A stretch of DNA of 64,000 nucleotides, taken from Streptomyces sp. NBC_01341. Its GTDB lineage: Bacteria; Actinomycetota; Actinomycetes; Streptomycetales; Streptomycetaceae. The stretch lies in the NCBI RefSeq assembly GCF_035946055.1, contig NZ_CP108364.1, forward strand, positions 1,178,001-1,242,000. Direction: 5' to 3'. Shown piece after piece: positions 36,480 to 46,676 of the stretch. The notes beneath the pieces were generated by a model. That model was not told where the DNA came from. It saw only the letters and a program-made list of their open reading frames with translations, and searched no databases. Each line of letters opens with the position of its first letter. Position 1 is the first letter of the stretch. The position numbers were made by a program, and so were the translations under genes.

Positions 36480-36610
36480 CGAAGGGGAGTAGCCCCGCAA
36501 ACCGGTCGTCGACACACTGGAGCCTTCGGGTTCCCGGTGGCCGGGCTCGTAGATGCTTACGGGTGGGCGAGACCTTCGGTCAGGTATGACACGCCCGCGC
36601 CCTGCGGGCG
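36480..36610 (+). ncRNA. yybP-ykoY manganese riboswitch with expression-platform hairpin
   Basis: The aptamer spans about 36480-36578. P1 is CGAAGG (36480-36485) paired perfectly with CCTTCG (36573-36578). The conserved loop GGGGAGTAGC is at 36484-36493 and the second conserved strand GCGAGACC at 36567-36574, with an intervening GACACAC segment. These are the hallmark elements of the Mn2+-sensing yybP-ykoY RNA. CGCCCGC-GCCCT-GCGGGCG (36592-36610) is a candidate expression-platform hairpin. It lies upstream of a TMEM165/GDT1 gene, one of the commonest targets of this riboswitch, and should turn it on when Mn2+ is high. Confidence 0.88.
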
Positions 36611-36704
36611 CTGCGGTCATGCCGGGCCGAGTGGTCCTCCGAAAAGCCCGTACGGCACTTCGCGGAAAGACCCGGGGCCCGGCTCTCACAGAAAGCCACC
36701 CGGA

Positions 36705-37286
36705 ATGCATCTCGACCTCCTGGCGATCCTCACCGCCTTCGGGCTGATCTTCCTCGCGGAGCTCCCCGACAAGACGATGTTCGCGTCGCTGGCCATGGGC
36801 ACGCGCATGCGTCCGCTCTACGTGTGGTTCGGCACCTCGTCCGCCTTCATCGTCCACGTCGCCATCGCGGTCGGCGCGGGCGGGCTGATCGGCATGCTCC
36901 CCGACTGGATCGTCAAGCTCGTCTCGGCGGTCCTCTTCGCCTTCGGCGCCTTCATGCTGCTGCGCGGCAGCGGTGACGACGACGAGGACGAGGAGGTCAA
37001 GACGGTCACCGGCTTCTGGCCCGTCTACTCGACGGCCTTCATGGCGGTGTTCATCAGTGAGTGGGGCGACCTGACACAGATCACGACGGCGAACCTCGCC
37101 GCGAGCAACGGGGCCTGGTCCACGGCCATCGGCTCGGCAGCCGCGCTCATGTCGGTGTCCGCGCTGGCGCTGCTGGCCGGCCGTTTCATCGCCAAGCGGG
37201 TCCCGCTGAAGACGGTGCAGCGCATCGGCGGTGTGTGCATGCTCGGGCTGGCGATCTGGTCGGTGGTCGAGATCTTCGCGGGCTGA
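36705..37286 (+). CDS. TMEM165/GDT1 (UPF0016) family cation exporter, probable Mn2+ exporter
   Basis: The 193-aa membrane protein has about six TM helices in two inverted repeats. Each repeat carries the family motif E-x-G/P-D-x-T (FLAELPDKTMF near residue 20; ISEWGDLTQI near residue 125), separated by an acidic cytoplasmic loop (GSGDDDEDEE). The family exports Mn2+ (and Ca2+) against H+. The upstream yybP-ykoY riboswitch directly supports the Mn2+ role. The start ATG lies 95 nt after the candidate hairpin. Confidence 0.93.
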   Translation: MHLDLLAILTAFGLIFLAELPDKTMFASLAMGTRMRPLYVWFGTSSAFIVHVAIAVGAGGLIGMLPDWIVKLVSAVLFAFGAFMLLRGSGDDDEDEEVKTVTGFWPVYSTAFMAVFISEWGDLTQITTANLAASNGAWSTAIGSAAALMSVSALALLAGRFIAKRVPLKTVQRIGGVCMLGLAIWSVVEIFAG

Positions 37287-37363
37287 GCGGGCTGAGCGGC
37301 ACCGTCGGCGCGGGCGGCGGCTCCTGGGGCCACCCGTGCCGCGGCGCCCGCCCGCCGGCGGGC

Positions 37364-37882
37364 TCAGAACAGCACTGGCGCCTCGGCCTCCGCGCCCCTC
37401 TCGAAGGCCAGCAGCCGCTGCTTGCGCTCCAGGCCGCCGCCGTACCCCGTGAGGCTCCCCGAGGCGCCGATGACACGGTGGCAGGGGACGATGATCCCGA
37501 CCGGGTTCTTCCCGTTGGCCAGGCCCACCGCGCGCGAGGCACCGGGCTTGCCGAGGATCTCGGCCAGTTCGCCGTACGAGCGGGTCACGCCGTACGGAAT
37601 CCGCGCGAGCTCGGCCCACACGCTGCGCTGGAACGGGGTTCCCTCCAGTCGCAGCGGCAGGTCGAACTCCTTCAGCCGGCCCGCGAAGTAGGCGTCGAGC
37701 TGGCTGATCGCCTCCCCGAAGGGCCGGGGGTCCGGCAGGCCGAAGGTCTCCTCGGGCGGGCGGTGCCGCTGCCCGGTCATGTAGAGGCCGCAGAGCGTCC
37801 CGTCGGTGGCGACCAGGGTGAGCGCGCCGTAGGGGCTGTCGACGACGGTGTGCTGCCGCGTCGTCGTGGATGCGGGGGTCAT
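37364..37882 (-). CDS. ogt: Methylated-DNA-protein-cysteine methyltransferase
   Basis: The 172-aa suicide DNA repair protein has the active-site motif P133-C134-H135-R136 (GIIVPCHRVIG), the helix-turn-helix RSYGELAEILGKPGASRAVG with its Arg finger, and the C-terminal GGLERKQRLLAFE. It transfers methyl from O6-methylguanine to Cys134. The ATG overlaps the stop of the Ada-AlkA gene by 4 nt, so the two repair proteins are made together. A much longer open frame upstream is antisense-type noise. Confidence 0.95.
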   Translation of the reverse strand: MTPASTTTRQHTVVDSPYGALTLVATDGTLCGLYMTGQRHRPPEETFGLPDPRPFGEAISQLDAYFAGRLKEFDLPLRLEGTPFQRSVWAELARIPYGVTRSYGELAEILGKPGASRAVGLANGKNPVGIIVPCHRVIGASGSLTGYGGGLERKQRLLAFERGAEAEAPVLF

Positions 37883-39396
37883 GGGTTCGTCCTCGCTGCG
37901 GTCATGGGTTCGTCCTCCCGCCCTCGGGCGGGCAGATGGTTGATCGGGTGGTCGTCGACGGTCCACAGGTACTGCACGGCGTACGCGCGCCAGGGGCGCC
38001 ACCGCGCCGCGCGGGCGGTGAGGGCCGCCGGGGTCGCGGGGAGGCCGAGGCGGGCGGCCGACCTGCGGATCCCCAGATCGGTGGGGAGGAAGGCGTCCGG
38101 GTCCCCGAGGGCACGCATGGCGATCACCTCGACCGTCCAGGGGCCGAATCCCGCGAGCGCGGTCAGTTCCGCCCTCGCCCTGTCCCAGTCGGTGCCCTCC
38201 CCCAGGTGCAGCGACCCGTCGGCAAGGGCTCGCACGAGGGTGGTGAGCGTGGCGCGGCGGCTGCGCGGCAGGGCGAGCGCCTCGGGATCGAGTCCGGCGA
38301 GCGCGTCGGGGGCCGGGAAGAGGTGGGTCAGCCCGCCGTCGGGGTCGTCGACCGGCACCCCGTGGGCGCGGACCAGCCTGGCCGCATGGGTCCGGGCGGC
38401 GGCCGTGGACACCTGCTGGCCGAGCACCGCGCGTACGGCGAACTCCGCCGCGTCGACCGTGCGCGGCACCCGGCGGCCGGGAGCCGCGTCCACCAGCGGG
38501 GCGAGCAGCGGATCGGCACGCAGTTGGTCGTCCACGGCCACGGGGTCGGCGTCCAGGTCGAGCAGACGGCGGCAGCGGCTGATGGCCTGGGCGAGGTCGC
38601 GGGGGTCGGTGAGCGAGAGCCTGCACTCGATGTGTCCGGAGCGGGGGGTGAGCGCCACGATGCCGTGCCCGTGCGGGAGGGTGAGCGTGCGGCGGTAGGC
38701 ACCGTCGCGCCATTCCTCGACTCCGGGCACGGCGGTCGCGGCCAGGTGACCGAACAGGTTGCTCGGGTTGAGCGGGGCGCGGTACGGCAGCCGGAGGGCG
38801 ATGACACCCGGCGTCCCGGGCTTCCTCGCCCCGCGTGCGGACCGGGTGCGCAGTTCGCCCGGGGCCAGTGCGAAGACCTCGCGCACGGTGTCGTTGAACG
38901 TACGGATGGACGAGAACCCGGCGGCGAAGGCGACCTCGGCCATGGGCAGCGCGGTCGTCTCGATAAGGACCCTCGCGGTCTGGGCACGCTGGGACCTGGC
39001 CAGCGCCAACGGGCCCGCGCCGAGTTCGGCGAGGAGCTGGCGCTCGACCTGGCGGGTGGAGTAGCCGAGCCGGGAAGCGAGCCCGGTGACGCCCTCCCGG
39101 TCGACGACCCCGTCCTGGATGAGCCGCATGGCACGGGCCACGGAGTCGGCGCGGGCGTTCCACTCCGGAGAACCGGGGCTGGTGTCGGGGCGGCAGCGCT
39201 TGCAGGCCCGGAAACCGGCCTGCTGGCAGGCGGCGGCGCTCGGGTAGAAGGTCATGTTCCGTACCTTGGGCGGCACGACCGGGCAGCTGGGCCGGCAGTA
39301 GATGCGGGTGGTCAGGACCGCGGTGAAGAACCAGCCGTCGAATCGGGAGTCCTTCGACCGCACGGCTCGCACGCAGCGCTCGGTGTCGGTGTGCAT
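37879..39396 (-). CDS. Ada-AlkA fusion: methylphosphotriester sensor/AraC regulator with 3-methyladenine glycosylase
   Basis: The 505-aa protein has four parts. An Ada N-terminal zinc domain has Cys34, Cys38, Cys65 and Cys68 (YCRPSC ... CKRC; same spacing as E. coli Ada C38/C42/C69/C72, where C38 is the methyl acceptor). An AraC-type double HTH follows (about 78-175), then an AlkA N-terminal domain (about 190-300). Last is an HhH-GPD glycosylase (about 310-490) with the hairpin LAGFGPWTVEVIAMRAL and the catalytic Asp in LPTDLGIRR. It can both induce the adaptive response and excise N3-alkyladenine. It overlaps ogt by 4 nt. Confidence 0.93.
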   Translation of the reverse strand: MHTDTERCVRAVRSKDSRFDGWFFTAVLTTRIYCRPSCPVVPPKVRNMTFYPSAAACQQAGFRACKRCRPDTSPGSPEWNARADSVARAMRLIQDGVVDREGVTGLASRLGYSTRQVERQLLAELGAGPLALARSQRAQTARVLIETTALPMAEVAFAAGFSSIRTFNDTVREVFALAPGELRTRSARGARKPGTPGVIALRLPYRAPLNPSNLFGHLAATAVPGVEEWRDGAYRRTLTLPHGHGIVALTPRSGHIECRLSLTDPRDLAQAISRCRRLLDLDADPVAVDDQLRADPLLAPLVDAAPGRRVPRTVDAAEFAVRAVLGQQVSTAAARTHAARLVRAHGVPVDDPDGGLTHLFPAPDALAGLDPEALALPRSRRATLTTLVRALADGSLHLGEGTDWDRARAELTALAGFGPWTVEVIAMRALGDPDAFLPTDLGIRRSAARLGLPATPAALTARAARWRPWRAYAVQYLWTVDDHPINHLPARGREDEPMTAARTNP

Positions 39397-39583
39397 GTAT
39401 CCAGGATCGGGCACCGGAGACGCTGCGGCTGGCGGAAATCCGACATGAGCCTCGCGCTGCCACCGGTGCGCGCCTGCCCGCCGGCCCTCGGCCGTCTCCC
39501 TCCCGCGCGGCACCGGACGGCCGCCTCCGCCGTGTCGGAGACGGGGCGCGTACACCGTGAGGTTTCGGTCACCTCGCCGCAAT

Positions 39584-39621
39584 GAAACATGCCGGAAACC
39601 TGACGGCGTCCTCGGCGAAAC
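39584..39621 (+). promoter_or_regulatory. GlnR binding site upstream of amt-glnK
   Basis: GAAAC-n6-GAAAC-n6-GCGTC-n6-GAAAC, with exact 11-bp periodicity, matches the Streptomyces GlnR box (gTnAC-n6-GAAAC repeated twice with 6-nt spacing), with degenerate left half-sites. It ends 58 bp before the amt start, consistent with activation under nitrogen limitation. Confidence 0.75.
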
Positions 39622-39679
39622 GCGCGCCCGCAACCCTCTCAGGGCCGGACCCCACGCCGCCCCGAGGAGGAAACCTCTC

Positions 39680-41337
<1,658 letters not shown>

Positions 41338-41342
41338 CGGGT

Positions 41343-41383
41343 GGGCGGTCCCCGTCAGCGTCGGCCCGGCGCGGGGGCCGCCC
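41343..41383. terminator. Hairpin after glnK
   Basis: GGGCGGTCCCC and GGGGGCCGCCC pair at 10 of 11 positions (one T-G) across a 19-nt loop, starting 5 bp after the glnK stop and facing a convergent cupin gene. Confidence 0.45.
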
Positions 41384-41483
41384 GCTTCACGGATGACTTG
41401 CGCCCTGAACGGGGCTGGGTGGGTTCGGCGTTCCGTCCCCGTGCGGCGCACAGGAGCCTTCCGGCGGTGCGGGCGGTACGGGG

Positions 41484-41993
41484 TCAGTGCGTCCCGTCGG
41501 GCCGGAGCGCGTCGAGGCCGGGCAGATTGACGACGATCGCCTCCTGGGTGCTGCGCGCGATGACCACCACGGCCTCTTCCGCCGGGTCCGGGTTCTCCTC
41601 GCGGTGCGGCACGAACGGCGGGACGAAGATGTAGTCGCCCGGTGACGTGCGCAGCCGGATCTCCTCCGGCTCGCCCCCCGAGTCGTCGATGAAGACGAAC
41701 TCCGGGTGTCCGCTCACCACATGGATGGCGGTCTCGGACTCGCCGTGGTGGTGGTCCGACGAAGCGGTCGAGGGCGCGACGTGGGTCTGACCCATCCACA
41801 GCTTCTCGGAGCCGACGGTCTTCCCGCTGACGGCGCTGAATCTGCGCATCCCGCCGGTCTGTGCCGTGTCGCCGTCGAGTGCGTCCGCACGGATGTGGTG
41901 CAGACGGCTGCGCAGGGGCCCCGCGGGACTGCCCGGGGCGTCGTGGAGATGAGGGTGGAACCCTTCACCGGGGGTGGTCGACGGCTCGCTCAT
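41484..41993 (-). CDS. Cupin domain protein
   Basis: The 169-aa protein has a single cupin barrel. Motif 1 is G-x(n)-H-x-H-x(n)-E (SSDHHHGESETAIHVVSGHP) and motif 2 PGDYIFVPPFVPHREENPDP. The metal ligands (His, His, Glu, His) are present. It resembles small stand-alone cupins that may bind or isomerise small acids; the substrate is unknown. It is divergent from an Rrf2 regulator with a 24-bp palindrome between them, suggesting it is the regulator's target. Confidence 0.88.
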   Translation of the reverse strand: MSEPSTTPGEGFHPHLHDAPGSPAGPLRSRLHHIRADALDGDTAQTGGMRRFSAVSGKTVGSEKLWMGQTHVAPSTASSDHHHGESETAIHVVSGHPEFVFIDDSGGEPEEIRLRTSPGDYIFVPPFVPHREENPDPAEEAVVVIARSTQEAIVVNLPGLDALRPDGTH

Positions 41994-42018
41994 GGCAGGG
42001 ACGCTAGAGGCGCGAAGA

Positions 42019-42042
42019 AAAGGATGTCAAGAGGTGTCCTTT
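42019..42042. promoter_or_regulatory. 24-bp inverted repeat between cupin and Rrf2 genes (candidate operator)
   Basis: AAAGGA-N12-TCCTTT forms a perfect 6-bp dyad 26 bp upstream of the cupin start, in the divergent promoter. The A/T-rich element stands out from the GC-rich background. It is a candidate Rrf2 binding site. Confidence 0.5.
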
Positions 42043-42132
42043 GCCCTTCACCTGGGGCAATGTCCCCGCAACGCATCGGCCTGCCCGAGGGCGAGCCTCG
42101 CCCGGCCTCCCGCTCCGGGGCATGATGTGGGC

Positions 42133-42567
42133 ATGCATATCTCCGCGAAGGCGGACTACGCCACGCGCGCCCTTCTGGAGCTCGCGAGTGATCCCGGCCG
42201 TCCGCTCTCCTGTGAAGCCATCGCCTCCTCGCAGGAGATTCCGTTCAGGTTCCTCAAGTCCGTGGTGGGCGAGCTGCGCAGGGCCGGGCTGGTGCGAAGT
42301 CAGCGCGGCTGCGAGGGCGGTTACTGGCTCGGCAGGCCGGCCGACGAGATCCCGCTGCTGGACGTCGTGCGCACCGTGGACGGTGAACTGATCACCCTTC
42401 GGGGTGAGTCGCTGGCGGGGCTCGACTACCCCGGCCCGGCCGCGGGTCTGCCCGGGGTCTGGCGCCGGGTGGAGGCGGACGCGGCGGCGATCCTCGGCGG
42501 GCTGACGGTGGCCTCCCTGCTGCCCGCCGAGCCGCGTGCACGTCAGCCCGTGCCCGGTGCCGCGTGA
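42133..42567 (+). CDS. Rrf2 family transcriptional regulator
   Basis: The 144-aa protein has the Rrf2 winged HTH (MHISAKADYATRALLELASD, then EAIASSQEIPFRFLKSVVGE and GLVRSQRGCEGGYWLGRPAD). It lacks the three-Cys cluster ligand set of IscR/NsrR; only Cys27 and Cys60 are present. It therefore probably does not bind an Fe-S cluster in the classical way, though Cys-based redox sensing remains possible. The last codons overlap a truncated DsbA-like remnant. It probably regulates the divergent cupin gene. Confidence 0.9.
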   Translation: MHISAKADYATRALLELASDPGRPLSCEAIASSQEIPFRFLKSVVGELRRAGLVRSQRGCEGGYWLGRPADEIPLLDVVRTVDGELITLRGESLAGLDYPGPAAGLPGVWRRVEADAAAILGGLTVASLLPAEPRARQPVPGAA

Positions 42568-42776
42568 CCGGCACCCCGGACGAACCGCTGCTGGAGGTGG
42601 TGGAGTTCACCGACCCGATGTGCCCCTGGGCGTGGGGCTCGGAGCCGGCGTTCCGCAGGCTGCGCGCGGAGCTCGGGGGTGTCGCGACGGCTGCCGCCGA
42701 AGCCCTGGCCCAGGTCACGGACACCTTCTCGGCGGTGCTCGGCGGCCGGACGGCGGTGCTGGCGCCCACCGGCTGA
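42564..42776 (+). pseudogene. Truncated DsbA/FrnE-like thioredoxin-fold remnant
   Basis: The 70-aa frame begins MTGTPDEPLLEVVEFTDPMC and continues PWAWGSEPAFRRLRAEL. This is the opening of DsbA-family (2-hydroxychromene isomerase-like) proteins, which are normally 200-230 aa. Right after LRAELGG it jumps to a tail-like VATAAAEALAQVTDTFSAVL, so most of the domain seems to have been lost by an internal in-frame deletion. It starts by a GTGA overlap with Rrf2, implying that the intact ancestor was co-transcribed with the regulator. Confidence 0.6.
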
Positions 42777-42798
42777 GGGCGCGCCGCCGGGCCCGCGT

Positions 42799-44205
42799 TC
42801 ACGCCGCTCGCAGGCGCCGCCACACCGCCTTGGCCGCGTGGTGCCCCGACATGCCGTGCACACCGGGACCGGGCGGCGTGGCCGACGAGCAGAGGTAGAC
42901 CGCGGGGTGGGCGGTGGCGTACGGCACCCGGGCGAGCCGGGGCCGGATCACCGTCTGCAGCCCCGCGAACGCGCCGGTGGCGATGTCCCCGCCGACGTAG
43001 TTGGCGTTCCGTGCGGCGAGTTGCGGCGGTCCGGACACGGCACGGGCCAGCACGAGGTCGCGGAACCCGGGTGCGAAGCGCTCCAGTTGACGTTCGATCA
43101 CGTCGGTGGCGTCGCCTTCCCAGCCGGCCGGGACGTGCCCGTAGACCCAGAAGACGTGGCGGCCCTCGGGGGCGCGGCCCGGGTCGACGAGGCTGGGCTG
43201 CGCGGTGATCAGGAAGGGGACGCTCGGGTCGCGGCCCGCCCCCGCGGCGCGCAGGGAGGCGTCGATCTCGGCGGCCGTGGGACCGACGTGGACCGTGCCG
43301 GCGCGCCGGGCCTCCTCGGCCGTCCAGGGCACCGGACCCGACAGCGCGTAGTCGACCTTGAAGCAGGAGGGGCCGTAACGGTAGTGGTCGTAGGCGCCGC
43401 CGAGGCCCGCGATCCGGGCGAGCGCGGTCGGCGAGGTGTCGAAGACGTAGGCGCGGGCGGGCGGGAGTTCGTCGAGCCGCTTGACCTCCGTGCCCGTACG
43501 GATCGCACCGCCCAGCTCGCGCAGGTAGGAGGCCAGGGCGTCGGAGACGGCCTGCGAGCCGCCCCGGGGCATCGGCCAGCCGTTCTCGTGCGCGGCGAGC
43601 GCGAACATCAGGGCGATTCCGCCCGTCGCGAGGCCACTGGCCGGAGCGATGGCGTGGGCGGCGAGCCCGGCGACGAGACCGCGCGCCTTCTCCCCCCGGA
43701 AGCGGCGCGAGAGCAGCGAGGCCGGCTGCACCGCGTCCATCCCGAACCGCGCCCAGCGGTACGGGTCACGGGGCAGCCCGTCCCAGGGAGTGCGCAGCAT
43801 GTCCGCCGCGAGGGTGTCCCAGTGGCCCGTGTAGGGAGCGACGAGCCTGCGGTACGCGCCCGCGTCGGCCGGGCCTAGCGACATCGCGCTCTCGCCGACC
43901 GACCCGGTGAGCACCGCCGCGGAGCCGTCCGGGAAGGGATGGGCCAGCGCGAGCGGTGCGTGGAGCCACTCGAGGCCGTGCCGGGCCAGCGGCATCGCCC
44001 GGAATGCCGGGGAGCCGATGCCGAGCGGGTGTACGGCGGAACACGGGTCGTGGCGGTAGCCCGGGAGGGTCAGCTCCTCGGTGCGGGCACCGCCCCCGAC
44101 GGTGTCCCGCGCCTCGAAGACCTCCACGGAGAAGCCCCGGCGGGCCAGCTCGACCGCGGCCGTGAGGCCGTTGGGCCCCGCCCCGACGACGACGGCATCA
44201 AGCAT
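42799..44205 (-). CDS. FAD-dependent oxidoreductase, phytoene desaturase/carotenoid-type (CrtI-like)
   Basis: The 468-aa protein begins [20 protein letters not shown] with the dinucleotide-binding motif G-A-G-P-N-G and the FAD Glu ([20 protein letters not shown]). The C-terminal segment [20 protein letters not shown] is the FAD-closing motif of the CrtI/NAD(P)/FAD oxidoreductase group. No carotenoid biosynthesis genes are nearby, so it is likely one of the many stand-alone actinobacterial members of unknown substrate. ATG 44205 has GAAGG upstream; a GTG at 44214 is possible. Confidence 0.87.
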   Translation of the reverse strand: MLDAVVVGAGPNGLTAAVELARRGFSVEVFEARDTVGGGARTEELTLPGYRHDPCSAVHPLGIGSPAFRAMPLARHGLEWLHAPLALAHPFPDGSAAVLTGSVGESAMSLGPADAGAYRRLVAPYTGHWDTLAADMLRTPWDGLPRDPYRWARFGMDAVQPASLLSRRFRGEKARGLVAGLAAHAIAPASGLATGGIALMFALAAHENGWPMPRGGSQAVSDALASYLRELGGAIRTGTEVKRLDELPPARAYVFDTSPTALARIAGLGGAYDHYRYGPSCFKVDYALSGPVPWTAEEARRAGTVHVGPTAAEIDASLRAAGAGRDPSVPFLITAQPSLVDPGRAPEGRHVFWVYGHVPAGWEGDATDVIERQLERFAPGFRDLVLARAVSGPPQLAARNANYVGGDIATGAFAGLQTVIRPRLARVPYATAHPAVYLCSSATPPGPGVHGMSGHHAAKAVWRRLRAA

Positions 44206-44415
44206 CGATGGCACCTTCGGACTCCTTCGTCAGCCGATGGCCAGGGCACCCAGGATATTCGGGCGCACCGACAGCGGACCTCCGGGTGCGTTCAGTCCCG
44301 GCGCGCGACGCGTCCCGCGCCCCTGAGGGCGGCCCGGTCGTGAAGGCGACCGCGAACCGGGTCCGCCCCGCCGACCGGTCGGGAACCGGGCGGCAGGGCG
44401 GACGGATCCGTGTGG

Positions 44416-45327
44416 TCAGGCCAGGCGGCGGCGCAGGACACGGAGCGCGGCGAAGGTGAACAGTGCCGCGGCAGCGAGCGCCAGGACGGTGGACGCGATC
44501 TGGTATCCCCAGTAGTCGGTGGCGTCGAGGGAACTGATGAGGTAGTTGTCCTGGGGCAAGGCGTCGTAGAACTGGAGGCCCAGCACACCGCCGGGGTGGA
44601 CACCGTGGACCTTGGAGAACAGCGGGAAGTCGAGCAGCAGCACCGCCCGGGAGCGGACCAGCACGGCGACGGCCAGCCAGGTGAGCAGGGGCGCGGCGAC
44701 GAGCGCGGGCAGTGCACGGCGCAGGACCGTTCCGGTCAGCGCGCCGGCCGCGGCCCCCAGAAGGACGTAGGCGACGGTCACCGGGCCGATGGTGTAGTAC
44801 GCGGTCTGCCGGTCGATGCCGTAGGTGAACAGGTCGAGGCGGAAGGCGTGGACGGCGTTCATCCGGTACAGCGCGACCAGAGGGATCGTCAACGCCGCGA
44901 CGATCGTCGCGAGGGTCGCCCAGCGGACGGTGAACCACCGCCGGGGAGTGACCGACTGGGTCAGCGCGAGGACGACACGGCGGGTCTCCCACTCCCGTGC
45001 GGTCAGCGTACCGGTGAGGAGCGCGGCGATCATGGCCGGCAGGAAGGCGAGGGGAGAACCGTTCGCCAGGAGCGTCGCCGTCTGCTTGTGGGCGTCGTGG
45101 GCGTAGCGGCCCAAGCGGTAGGCCTGGCTGCCGACGTGGTCGCGCAGGGTCAGGGCGTCGGCCCAGCCGCCGTAGTGGTACACCAGCGGGACGCCGGTGC
45201 GCACGGCCAGCAGCAGGAGGATGAGAGCGGGTATCCGGTACTGCCGCAGGGCGACGCGGGCGAGCGGCCACCGCTCTCCGGGGCCCGCTGCGGTGTTTCC
45301 GGTGGGCGGGGAGACGAGGGCGCTCAT
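44416..45327 (-). CDS. ABC transporter permease (ABC-2 type)
   Basis: The 303-aa protein has six or so TM helices, starting after MSALVSPPTGNTAAGPGERW. The cytoplasmic segment LTAREWETRRVVLALTQSVT, typical of ABC-2 permeases that lie behind a GntR/YtrA regulator, is present. It overlaps the ATPase gene by 4 nt. The substrate is unknown; related Ytr/Bcr-type systems respond to cell-wall antibiotics. Confidence 0.87.
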   Translation of the reverse strand: MSALVSPPTGNTAAGPGERWPLARVALRQYRIPALILLLLAVRTGVPLVYHYGGWADALTLRDHVGSQAYRLGRYAHDAHKQTATLLANGSPLAFLPAMIAALLTGTLTAREWETRRVVLALTQSVTPRRWFTVRWATLATIVAALTIPLVALYRMNAVHAFRLDLFTYGIDRQTAYYTIGPVTVAYVLLGAAAGALTGTVLRRALPALVAAPLLTWLAVAVLVRSRAVLLLDFPLFSKVHGVHPGGVLGLQFYDALPQDNYLISSLDATDYWGYQIASTVLALAAAALFTFAALRVLRRRLA

Positions 45328-46241
45328 GCGGCGTTTTCCTTGCTGGGACGGGTCGGGGCGAGGGCGGGACCCGTGGCCCCGGCGGCGGTGAGATGGGCGA
45401 GGACCAGCTCGTCCAGCGAGGGGGTGCGTACGTCCCATTCGGCCGGCAGGGGGCCGGCGGGGCGGACGAGGGCACTCGTGCCGCGTCCGGCGGGGCGGCT
45501 CTCGACGACCGTGTGACCCGCGAGGCGGTCGGAGCCGCCGGGCAGGGCGACGACGGCGTGGGCCGCTGTCAGTTCGTCGATGCCGCCGCACAGCCGGGTC
45601 GTGCCTTCTTGGAGCAGGAGCAGGTGGTCGCAGACGTCCGCCAGCTCGGAGATGATGTGCGACGACATCACCACGGTCGCGCCGGTGTCCGCGACATGTG
45701 CCATCAACAGCCCCATCACGTCCTGTCGCGCCAGCACGTCGAGATCGGCCATCGGCTCGTCCAGCAGGAGCAGGCCGGCGCCCTTGCCGAGGGTGAGGGC
45801 CAGGGAGACCCGGGTACGCTCACCGCCGGACAGATCCCCGACACGGTCGTCGAGGCGGTCGTGCAACGAGCCGAGGACCCGGCCCGCGAGTTCCGCGTCC
45901 CAGCCGTGCCCGTTCAGGCGGGCGCCGAGGCGCATGGTCTCGGCGACCGTGAACCGGGGAAAGAGGGGGCGGTGCTGCGCCAGGTACGCGACCCGGGGGT
46001 GCCCGGCCCGCGGGGAGCCGCCGAAGACCTCGACCGCCCCGGAGACGGGCCGTCGCATGCCGGCCGCGAGTTCCAGCAGGGTGGACTTGCCCGCCCCGTT
46101 GGGTCCGACGAGTGCGGACACTACTCCGGCGGGGACGGTGAAGGTGCAGCCGTCGAGGACGGCGCGGCCTCCGCGCCGGTATGTCTGGGTGACCCCGTGG
46201 GCGGCGAGCACCGCGTCGGGACTACTGATCGGGGACGGCAT
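45324..46241 (-). CDS. ABC transporter ATP-binding protein
   Basis: The 305-aa protein has Walker A GPNGAGKSTLLELAAG, Q-loop YLAQHRPLFPRFTVAET, signature LSGGERTRVSLALTLG, Walker B LLLLDEPMADLDV and switch His (MSSH). A C-terminal extension of about 80 residues is typical of ABC-2 ATPases. It overlaps the GntR gene by 20 nt upstream and the permease by 4 nt downstream, forming a three-gene operon. Confidence 0.92.
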   Translation of the reverse strand: MPSPISSPDAVLAAHGVTQTYRRGGRAVLDGCTFTVPAGVVSALVGPNGAGKSTLLELAAGMRRPVSGAVEVFGGSPRAGHPRVAYLAQHRPLFPRFTVAETMRLGARLNGHGWDAELAGRVLGSLHDRLDDRVGDLSGGERTRVSLALTLGKGAGLLLLDEPMADLDVLARQDVMGLLMAHVADTGATVVMSSHIISELADVCDHLLLLQEGTTRLCGGIDELTAAHAVVALPGGSDRLAGHTVVESRPAGRGTSALVRPAGPLPAEWDVRTPSLDELVLAHLTAAGATGPALAPTRPSKENAA

Positions 46242-46644
46242 CGGATTCCTTCGGGGTGTATAGATCTTCCAGTACGTCGGCGAACAGCGCGGCGAGATCG
46301 TCCCGCTCGGCGCCCGCCGCAGCGGCCCTGCCGGCCACGTCCGCGAGCTCGGCCCGCCACGGCGAGCCGGCCGAGGCGGCACCGAGCGTTCCGGTCACGA
46401 ACGTGCCGTGTCTTCGCCGGGTCTCGACCAGGCCCTGGGACTCCAGCTCGCGATATGCCTTGAGGACGGTGTTGGGGTTGAGCGCGGTCGCCTCGACCAC
46501 CGCCCGCGCGGTGGGCAGCCGGTCTCCCGGCTCGAGCAGCCCGAGCCGGAGCGCCTGCCGGACCTGCTGGATGATCTGGACGTAGCTGGGCACTCCGCTG
46601 CGCCGATCGATCCTGAAGACGAACACCGATACCTCGTTCCGCAT
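46222..46644 (-). CDS. GntR family regulator, YtrA subfamily
   Basis: The 140-aa protein has a winged HTH (about 10-78: PSYVQIIQQVRQALRLGLLE, PGDRLPTARAVVEATALNPN, TVLKAYRELESQGLVETRRR). Only a short helical C-terminal dimerisation tail follows, the hallmark of the YtrA group that represses its own ABC operon. It is the first gene of the operon with the two ABC genes. The start was chosen at the ATG giving MRNEVSVFVFRIDRRSGVPS. Confidence 0.9.
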   Translation of the reverse strand: MRNEVSVFVFRIDRRSGVPSYVQIIQQVRQALRLGLLEPGDRLPTARAVVEATALNPNTVLKAYRELESQGLVETRRRHGTFVTGTLGAASAGSPWRAELADVAGRAAAAGAERDDLAALFADVLEDLYTPKESDAVPDQ

Positions 46645-46676
46645 GAACCTATGAACTAGTGGAATGATGCATTGGA

